A program made the translations under genes and the position numbers. DNA of 64,000 nucleotides, taken from Chitinophaga sp. S165 (GTDB lineage: Bacteria > Bacteroidota > Bacteroidia > Chitinophagales > Chitinophagaceae). Below the pieces are notes generated by a model that was not told the origin of the DNA, ran no database searches, and saw nothing but the letters and a program-made list of their open reading frames with translations. Position 1 is the stretch's first letter. Each line of letters begins with the position of its first letter. Positions 1 to 10,500 of the stretch are shown here, in pieces. Location of the stretch: positions 39,307 through 103,306 of the forward strand of contig NZ_QGTG01000011.1 of the NCBI RefSeq assembly GCF_003182155.1, read 5' to 3'.

Positions 1-1
1 A

Positions 2-1593
2 AAAGACGTGCTGATGTACCCGCAGCTGAAACAGCTCAGTGAACGCATCCGCCGTAGTGAGCGTGAAGTGAGCCAGGGCTTGGTAGAAGGACCTGTGCAG
101 CTGGGCGCTATCCAGCACGCGTTTTTTGAACACGGCTACAAACATCCGGGTCACTATAACCAGGCCGTCCTGCTGGAAAGTTTGCAACCGTTAGAGGAGT
201 CGACACTGCGTGCCTTACTATCTCGTATCATCGCTCATCACGATGCCCTGCGCATGGTGTACCGTATGGATGCAGACGGTAACTGGCAGCAGCACAACCT
301 GGGGCTTGAACAGGAATATGGCCTGCATGTGTATGATCTGCGCGGCGTAGCCGATTGGGATAAACAGATGCTGGTCGCATGTAATCAGATCCAGTCCGGC
401 ATAGACCTGCAAACAGGTCCCTTGTTGCAGGTGGGCTTGTTCATCTTTGAAGATGTAAGCCGGATCTTGCTGGCCGCCCATCACCTTGTCATAGATGGTG
501 TATCGTGGCGGATCCTTTTTGAAGACCTGTCGATTCTGATGGGACAGCATCAACGTGGAGAAGCATTGCAGTTGCCACGCAAAAGCGATTCTTTCCAATA
601 CTGGCAGGAACAGGTTCGTCACTACAGCAACAGTGAAGAGTTGAAGCAAGAGCATGCTTACTGGTCTTCGCTCGAGCAGCGTTCCATAGATGCTATTCCT
701 GTAGATCATCCTGGCGGTAGTAACCTTTACCGCGATGAACGCAGTGAGCATTATGTATTGAGCGAAACATTAACACAACAATTGCAGGGCGGTTGTCACC
801 AGGTATATGGCACCGATATCAACGACCTGTTGTTATGTGCATTGGGACTCAGCTTTAAAGACGTATTCGGGGTGCGTAACTTGCTGATAAGACAGGAAGG
901 TCATGGCCGCGAACAGTTAGGTACATCTGAAGTGGATGTAACCCGTACTGTCGGATGGTTTACAAGCGTATACCCTGTTTTGCTTAACATGGGAGAAGGC
1001 AGCGAACAGGATGTATTGGCCAGCCTCGTAAGGGTCAAAGAACAGTTGCATCGTGTACCAAATAAAGGCGTTGGTTATGGCATCCTGCGTTATATAAGCC
1101 CCGCTGAAGTGCGAGATGAGCAATCTTACCGCCATGAACCGGAAGTGACATTTAATTACCTGGGCGATTTTGGAGTAGGTGTAGAGGACAAAGAAGGAGA
1201 ACGTTACTTTACATATTCAGGGCGCAATAGTGGCAATGCCGTCAATGAGGAAGAAGAGCGGGAAGAATTATTGAGTGTACAAGGCATAGTAGCAGGAGGC
1301 CGTTTACGGATCACAGTATCTTATAGCGGTTTACAATACGATACATCAACCATCCGGCGCTTGCTGGAGAGCTACAGCCGTCATCTGGAAGCGGTTATTG
1401 ACCGATTATCGAAAGAGGAGGGCCGTTATAAAACACCGGTAGACCTCACTTACAAGGGACTGACCATAGCAGAATTGTCTGAGCTGGAACGCTCCGGCGT
1501 AATAGAAGATGTGTACGAGCTTACGCCCCTGCAACAGGGCATGTACTATCACTGGTTGTCTTCCCCTTCATCAACCGCCTATTTTGAACAGAT
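2..1593 (+). repeat. Long direct repeat in NRPS, copy 1 (T end-E-C start)
   Basis: This stretch is nearly identical by eye to 4526-6117, at a constant offset of 4524 bp (1508 codons). It runs from the end of the T domain through the whole E domain into the first part of the C domain. Identity stops abruptly after the codons for the AYFEQI motif. The boundary inside the C domain suggests recent module duplication or gene conversion. Confidence 0.93.
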
Positions 1594-4500
1594 CATCTAC
1601 CGGATAGAAGGAGAACTTGATCGTGCCTCACTCGAATATGGATATAAGCAGATAGTAGCGCGGCATGCAATATTGCGCACGAGCTTTACAGACCTGTATG
1701 GAAATGTAGCGTTGCAGATAGTGCGCAAGGAAGCTACACCTGCTTTTACATTCCTTGATCTGAGAACAGACAGCAACTTCGACCTGAAAGCATTCGCCGC
1801 GCAGGATCGCAGCAAGGGCTTCAATCTCGAGGAAGGAAGCCAGATGCGGTTAGCAGTACTGCAAACCGGTGAAAGAGAATATACATTCTTGTGGAGCCAT
1901 CACCATATCCTGATGGACGGATGGTGTACTGGGATCATCATAAGAGAATTTTACCAGCTCTATTATGGTCACCGGCAGGGCCGCATGCCGGTATTGCCAA
2001 CTGTAGCACCCTACAGTCAATACATACGCTGGCTGCAGAATACAGATCACCGGAATTCACTGGATTACTGGAAGCATCTTCTCAACGATTATAATACGGC
2101 CGCCCGCTTTCCTGCAAATCCTGTCTCCCGGACAACAGCGAAAGAGAAATGGTATAAAGAAAAGGACATCGTTATAGATGCAGCTCTTTTGAAACAGCTT
2201 CGCAGCTTATGTGCTGAACTGGCTATTACGGAGAATACCTTTATACAGGCCGCATGGGGCGTTTTACTCAGTAAGTATAACAACACAAAAGATGTAGTGT
2301 ACGGAGCCGTAGTATCAGGCCGCCCCGGCGAATTGGCAGGAGTGGAAGACATGGTTGGTCTGTTTATTAACACCATTCCTGTAAGAATTAAATACGACGA
2401 CGATACTTCAGTTTCCGGACTGCTGCGGCAGGTTCAACTCGATAGTATAAACGGGTTGTCCCATCACCATGTACAGCTGGCGGAAATTCAGTCACAGAGC
2501 GATCTGGGACGTAATCTGATCGACCATATCCTTGTATTTGAGAATTACCCCGTGCAGGATATGGTACGGAAAGAAATGGAAGAGCGTTTCGAACTGAAAA
2601 TAAAGAATACGGATTTCTTTGGCAGCAACAGCTACGATCTGACAGTACTGATCGTATCAGATGCCATCATGAAGATCCAGCTGAAATACGATACAGGTTT
2701 ATACTCAGATCCGTTCATGGAGCACCTTGCAGCTAATCTCTGCGAAACATTGTCCTGGATGCTAAACCATAGCAATGAACTGATCTCAGATGCCCGCTAT
2801 TTGAATGACAGTGAGCATAATGAACTGCTGTCTTTCGAACACGCAGCATATAAAGGAGAGGCACTGAATGTAGTGAGCCGGTTTGAAAATATTGTTAAAC
2901 AGGTTCCGGGTAACCGGGCAGTTATAGCCGGAAACGGTACCCTGACATATGATGAACTGAATAACCTTGCAAATCAGTTATCTGCTTATCTCATACAACA
3001 ACAGGGCGTTAAGAATGGTGATGTCATCGGCATCAAACTGGATCGCGCAGATAAGTGGCTGATTGTGGCTATGCTGGCAATACTGAAATCTGCCGCAGCA
3101 TTTTTACCGCTGGATGGTGATGAAGACAATGCACGTTTCAATGCCATTGTAGAAGATGCTGGCTGTAAGGTGATCATTAATCCTGCGCTGATAACAGCAT
3201 TTGAAAATGATCTGGAAGTGTATCCGGTAGAGAACCGGGAACTGCCTGTAACAGGAGCCGATATCTGTTATGTTATTTACACATCGGGTACTACAGGAAA
3301 GCCGAAGGGAGTGATGATCCATCATCGTGCGGTGTTAAATTACCTGGAAGGTATCGTTGGCGTAAGCGGTATAGGTATGAACGATAGCTCGGTGATCACT
3401 TCCAGCTACGCATTTGATCTCATTTACACCAGCTTGTTCAGTACAATATTCAATGGGGGTGCTATCCACCTCATTCCGGAAGATGTTGTTAAGACGCCGG
3501 TACAGCTGGCCAATTATATCATAAAGGAAGGTGTAACATTCCTGAAGATGACACCTACTTTGTTCAACATATTGGCTAACTATAGCGACATTGCCGAACT
3601 GCTGGGAACATCGTCCATCCGGCTGATTTTCCTGGGCGGAGAGCCTCCGCTGCCATCTAACATTAAGCTGGTCCGCCGTTACCCGCATATCCGTTTATTC
3701 AACCATTACGGACCTACAGAAACGACGATCGGAGCGTGTGTGCATGAAATTACAGATGATAATCTGGCTGGTTTCTTGGCTCGCCCTGTTGTCGGAAAGC
3801 CCCTGGCCAATAACTATGTTTATATCCTTGATAAAAACTACCAGATGCTCCCGACCGGAGCTGTAGGAGAGATCTGCATAGGAGGGGAAGGTGTGTCATC
3901 AGGTTACCTGCACCGGCTGGAACTGACCGCTGCAAAGTTCAGAGAGGATGCATGGAAGCCCGGACAACGGATCTATTGTACCGGCGATCTTGGACGTCGC
4001 CTGGAAGACGGTACGATCATGTTCCTGGGTCGTATGGATGATCAGGTGAAGATCCGCGGGTATCGCGTGGAGCTTGGAGAAGTGGAAGAAGCAATGCGCA
4101 GCATTAAAGAAGTGGAAGAAGCAAAAGTGATAGTCCGTAAATATGACTTCGGTGAACAGGAGCTGGTCGCCTATTGGATAGGTGATGAAACATTAAGCGG
4201 CATGTCCTTGCGGAACGAATTAAGCCGCAGCCTGCCTTCCTATATGATCCCAGCTTACTTCGTACACCTGGAAAGCTTCCCTGTTACCGGAAACGGAAAA
4301 CTGGACTATTCGGCCCTGCCGCAACCTTCCGATGAGGATTGGTATGGCCAGGAATATATAGCTCCGGTAGAAGACCGTGAACAGGTCTTGATAAACATCT
4401 GTGAGGAAGTATTGCGCCGCCGTCCTATCGGTATGCTGGACGACTTCTTTGCATTGGGTGGAGATTCCATCAAATCGATCCAGGTAGTGTCCCGCCTCCG

Positions 4501-7500
4501 TCAGCATGGATATTACCTGTCAGTGAAAGACGTGCTGATGTACCCGCAGCTGAAACAGCTCAGTGAACGCATCCGCCGTAGTGAGCGTGAAGTGAGCCAG
4601 GGTGTGGTAGAAGGACCTGTGCAGCTGGGCGCCATCCAGCACGCGTTTTTTGAGCACGGCTACAAACATCCGGGTCACTATAACCAGGCCGTCCTGCTGG
4701 AAAGCCTGCAACCATTAGATGAGTCAACACTGCGTGCCTTACTATCTCGTATCATCGCTCATCACGATGCCCTGCGCATGGTGTACCGTATGGATGCAGA
4801 CGGTAACTGGCAGCAGCACAACCTGGGGCTTGAACAGGAATATGGCCTGCATGTGTATGATCTGCGCGGCGTAGCCGATTGGGATAAACAGATGCTGGCC
4901 GCATGTAATCAGATCCAGTCCGGCATAGACCTGCAAACAGGTCCCTTGTTGCAGGTGGGCTTGTTCATCTTCGAAGATGTAAGCCGGATCTTACTGGCCG
5001 CCCATCACCTTGTCATAGATGGTGTATCGTGGCGGATCCTTTTTGAAGACCTGTCAATTCTGATGGGACAGCATCAACGTGGAGAAGCATTGCAGTTGCC
5101 ACGCAAAAGCGATTCTTTCCAATACTGGCAGGAACAGGTTCGTCATTACAGCAACAGTGAAGAGTTGAAGCAGGAGCATGCTTACTGGTCTTTGCTTGAG
5201 CAGCGTTCCATAGATGCCATTCCTGTTGATCATCCTGGTAGTAGTAATCTTTACCGCGATGAACGCAGTGAGCACTATGTATTGAGTGAAACATTAACAC
5301 AACAATTGCAGGGCAGTTGTCACCAGGTATATAATACCGATATTAACGACCTGTTGTTATGTGCATTGGGACTCAGCTTTAAAGACGTATTCGGGGTGCG
5401 CGACCTGCTGATAAGACAGGAGGGGCACGGCCGCGAACAGTTAGGCGCATCAGAAGTGGATGTAACCCGTACCGTCGGATGGTTTACAAGTGTATACCCT
5501 GTCCTGCTTGAAATGGGAGAAGGCCACGAACAGGATGTATTGACCAGTCTTGTCAGGGTCAAAGAACAATTACATCGTGTACCGAATAAAGGTGTTGGTT
5601 ATGGTATCCTGCGTTATATAAGCCCCGCAGATGTACGTGGGGAGCAATCTTATCACCATGAGCCGGAAGTGACATTTAATTACCTGGGCGATTTCGGAGT
5701 AGGTATAGAGGACAAAGAGGGAGAACGTTACTTCACATATGCAGCACAAGGTGGTGGCAATACAATCAATGATCAGGAAGAACGGTCGGAATTATTGAGC
5801 GTACAAGGTATAGTAACAGGAGGCCGTTTACGGATCACAGTATCTTATAGCGGTTTACAGTACGATAGATCAACCATCCAACGCTTGCTGGAGAGCTATG
5901 GCGGTCATCTGGAAGCAGTTATTGACCGTTTGTCGAAAGAGGAAGGCCGTTATAAAACACCGGTAGACCTCACCTACAAGGGACTGACTATAGCAGAGCT
6001 GTCTGAACTGGAGCGTTCGGGTGCAATAGAAGATGTGTACGAGCTTACACCCCTGCAACAGGGCATGTACTATCACTGGTTGTCTTCCCCTTCATCAAGC
6101 GCCTATTTTGAACAGATAGCGTACCAGATCAAAGGTGAACTGGATGTAAAGGCATTGGAAGATGCATATTATTTCATTATCGCACGTCATGCTATTCTCC
6201 GCACAGGCTTTACATACGATTATGGAGTGCCTTTACAGGTCGTAAGGAAAAACGTGCACACAGGCTTCGTATACCGGGATGTAAGTGCCGAAAAAGGATT
6301 TTCAGTAGCCGCTTTTGTATCAGCCGATAGGATGGCAGGCTTCGATCTCAATGGCCATTCCCAGATGCGGCTTACGGTGATAAAAACAGGCGCAGGTGAA
6401 TACAATTTCAGCTGGTGTAATCATCATATCGTGATGGACGGATGGTGCAGCGGTATTATTATTAACGAGTTCTATCAGGTATATAACTATTTCTCCAGCG
6501 GTAAAACACCCGTTCTTGACAAAGTATATCCATATGCATCTTATGTTCGCTGGTTGTCGCGCGTAAACCCCGATGTGTCGCTGAATTACTGGAATAACTA
6601 TTTGTCTGGTTATTCTTCCGTTGCATCAGTACCTGCTGCAAAAACAGGAAAGTCAGTGACAGGCAGGGAAATGAAGAACAAGAGCACCATATTAAGCCCG
6701 TCAGATGTAAGCAGGATAAGAACGCTCTGCAGCGAAATGGGAATTACGGAAAACTCTTTCTTCCAGACTGCCTGGGGCATCTTGTTAGGCAGATACAATA
6801 ATACACGTGATGTTGTATTCGGTGGTGTAGTATCAGGCCGGCCTGCAGAACTGGAAGGCGTGGAAAGGATCGTAGGTTTGTTCATCAATACGGTGCCCCT
6901 GCGACTAAAATATGAAGCTGATACGCCGGTTTCCGTATTGCTGAAAGACATGCAGGCGGCTAATATCGAGGGAATGGGCCATCACTACATTCAGCTGGCG
7001 CAGATCCAATCCCGTCACGAATTAGGTGCAGCACTGTTTGATCACGTTTTCATTTTTGAGAACTATCCTGTCGAAGAGATGGTGGAAGCCGCCGGAAAGG
7101 AACAGGGAACATCCATCAATATTTTATCGACTGAGGTATTTGCAGAAAATAATTATCCGTTCAGTATCGTGATCTTACCCGGACAACAGGTAGAAGTGAG
7201 GTTTATGTATGATGCGGGCAAATATACAGATACTTCCATTGAACGGCTGTGCGGGCACTTCCTGGAATTGGTCGGCAACATGATCGCCGATCCGCTGCAG
7301 AAGGTGTCAGGGCTCAGCTATATTCCGCTTGCCGAAAGACGGCAACTGTGGAACGATTCCAATGGCCCCGAAATTACCTATCCGGTCAATAAAACCTTAC
7401 CGCAGCTGTTCACAGAACAGGCAGTAAGAAGAGCAGATCATCCTGCGGTAGTATTCCGCGACCATACGCTCACATATGCAGAATTGGATCGTCTGTCGGA

Positions 7501-10500
7501 TCATCTGGCTTGTTATCTCTCATCATATTGTGGGCTCCGGCCGGGAGATGTAGCAGGCATGAAACTGAAAAGAAGCGAGTGGGCCGTTGTATCAATACTG
7601 GGTATAATGAAAGCAGGCTGTGTATACGTCCCGATCGATGTGGCTTACCCAGCCGACAGGATCGCCTACATGGAAGATGACAGTGCCTGCCGCGTTATAT
7701 TGGATGAAACATTCATCAGCCAGTTCAGGAACTGGTCTGCTGCCAACCCTGATGCCCGGAAAAATGAGGTACCGTCAACGGCTGCGGATCTCGCCTATAT
7801 CCTTTATACCTCCGGTTCTACCGGCATGCCTAAAGGCGTCATGCTGGAACATGGTACAGTGATCAACACCCTGTACAATATACGTGACATCGTAGGCGTG
7901 ACCGAAGAAGACAAAGGACTTGAATTCTCTTCGCTTTCTTTCGACTCCTCCATTGCAGAGATCTTCATGGTGCTGCTGTCAGGTGCAACCCTGCATGTGA
8001 TAGATGAAGAGGTGAAGAGCGATCCTTTAAAGCTCCGGGATTATATCAGGCGGCATCAGGTCTCTTTAGCATCCCTGCCGCCCGTTTACCTGAAGGTGAT
8101 GGACATCGCAGAGGAAGACGGCTTAAGGAAATTGATCAGCATGGGAGAGGCTGCCGTGAAGAGTGTAGCGCAACGCTTCAGCCAGTTCGGCCGCTTCTTC
8201 AACGGTTATGGTCCTACTGAAGGAAGTATTGCAGTCTCTATGCACTATATGCCCGCCGAAGCCATTACGGAAGATCTGGACATTATCCCTATCGGTAAAG
8301 CATTTGGTAACGCAGAGATGCTGTTGCTCGATGATGCCCTGGAACTTGTGCCGGTAGGAGTTATTGGTGAGATATGTATCGGTGGTACAGGCGTATCAAG
8401 AGGATACCTCAACAAGCCCGGTCTCACAGCAGAGAAATTTATTTCGCATCCTTACAGGTCCGGAAAACGTTTATACCGTACCGGTGACCTGGGCCGCCGG
8501 AAGGAAGACGGAAACATAGAGTTCATCGGCCGGAAAGACGATCAGGTGAAACTCCGTGGTCAGCGTATCGAATTAGGGGAGATAGAAAAAGTATTATGCG
8601 CATACGAGAACATTACCGATGCCCTCGTCGTACTAAAAGAACAGCCGGAAGGAGACAAATACCTCGCTGCTTATGTTGTAAACCCGCCAACGGAGAAACG
8701 TGTATCTGTACAGGCGCTCCGCGACTACCTGTCAGGTAAGCTGCCCGTTTATATGGTGCCCGCAGCGTTCTCTGTACTCGATAGTTTCCCACTCACCCCG
8801 AATGGAAAGATAGACCGTAAGGGCTTACCGGAACCACAGGAAGGAGATACCGCCGGTCAGACAGCGTATGTACCTCCCCGCACAGAACAGGAACGTTTGC
8901 TGGTGGAAACTTGTGAAGATATCCTGCGACATAGTGGTATAGGCATGCTCGACGACTTTTTCGCCCTCGGAGGCGACTCTATAAAATCAATTCAGCTCGT
9001 ATCCCGCATGCGGCAGCAGGGTTATCACCTGCAGGTGGGAGATGTGCTGGACTATCCTTTACTGGAAGAGATGTCCAGGAAGATCAAAAAAGGCGTTCGT
9101 GCTATTCCCCAGGGACCGGTAACAGGAGATGTGTTGCCCGGCCCTATCCAGCTGGCCTATCTGCTAAGTGACCAACCTGATAAGCATTACTACAATCAGG
9201 CGGTACTGCTGCGTAGCAGCGAACGGCTCGACGTAGAGATCCTCCAGGCCATCTTTGCCATTATTGTCAGCCACCATGATGCATTGCGGATGGTATTCCG
9301 CTACAATGAAAATAAATGGGGCCAGCATAACCTGGGACTTGATCAGAGATATGGTATGACCGTCAGAGACCTCCGCCAGCAGGCCGATTGGCGCGCGCAG
9401 ATGGAACAGCATTGCGTAGCTGTACAATCCGGCATCTCATTGTCCGATGGCCCCTTGTTCCATGCATGCGTGTTCCAATGCCCTGATGAAGACAGGCTCC
9501 TGCTCGTTGCACACCACCTGGTAGTGGACGGAGTATCCTGGCGTATCCTGCTTGAAGACCTGGGTACCTTGTATGAACAAGGCATTGCCGGTCAGCCAAT
9601 GAAACTGCCGCAAAAGACCGACTCACTGCAATACTGGATGGAACAACAGCACCGGTACGCTTCATCACCCGCCCTGCTGGCAGAAGTGCCGTATTGGAAA
9701 GCAATAACCGGCCAGGCTTTGCCTTCCTTCCCGGTAGATGATGCTACCGGTAGCAACAGCTTTTCAGACGAAAATACCGTGTCCTTTGTGCTGGGTAAGG
9801 AAGATACCACCATGTTGCAAACACGCTGTTATCAGGCTTATAATACCGAAATAAACGATATCCTGCTCACCGTACTGGGACTGGCAGTGAAACAATCGCT
9901 GGGAACAGACCGCTTCCTGGTGCAGCTCGAAGGCCATGGCCGTGAGCATATAGGCGCCGATATAGACGTTACACGTACCGTGGGATGGTTCACCAGCGTA
10001 TATCCGGTACTAATGGATTACTCAGCGCAACACACTGCCGTGCGTCACCTCATAGAAACCAAAGAACGCCTGCATCGTATCCCTAACAAAGGGATCGGCT
10101 TCGGCATTCTGCGGCATCTTAGCCCCGCGTCGCTGCACGGTGGTCTTACCTATAGCGTAGCACCGGCAATAACGTTCAACTACCTCGGCGACTTTAACAG
10201 CGGAACAGGCAGCCGTACAGATAAGGCTGACCCGAGATTCAAACTTTCCGGAGAAGCACATGGCAGCGCTGTCAGCGACCAGCAACATAGAGATACCCTT
10301 CTCGCTGTAAGTGGTATTATCGTTAACGGCGAGCTGCGGATCTCCGTTTCATATAGCAGTAAACAGTATCTTAAGCCTACCGTTGACAAGCTGCTCAATA
10401 CTTACCGACAGGTATTGCAGGATCTCATACCGGTGCTTACACAAGCTCAAAAGCAACTTACGCCGGTCGATCTTACTTACACCGGCCTCCGGATAGATGA

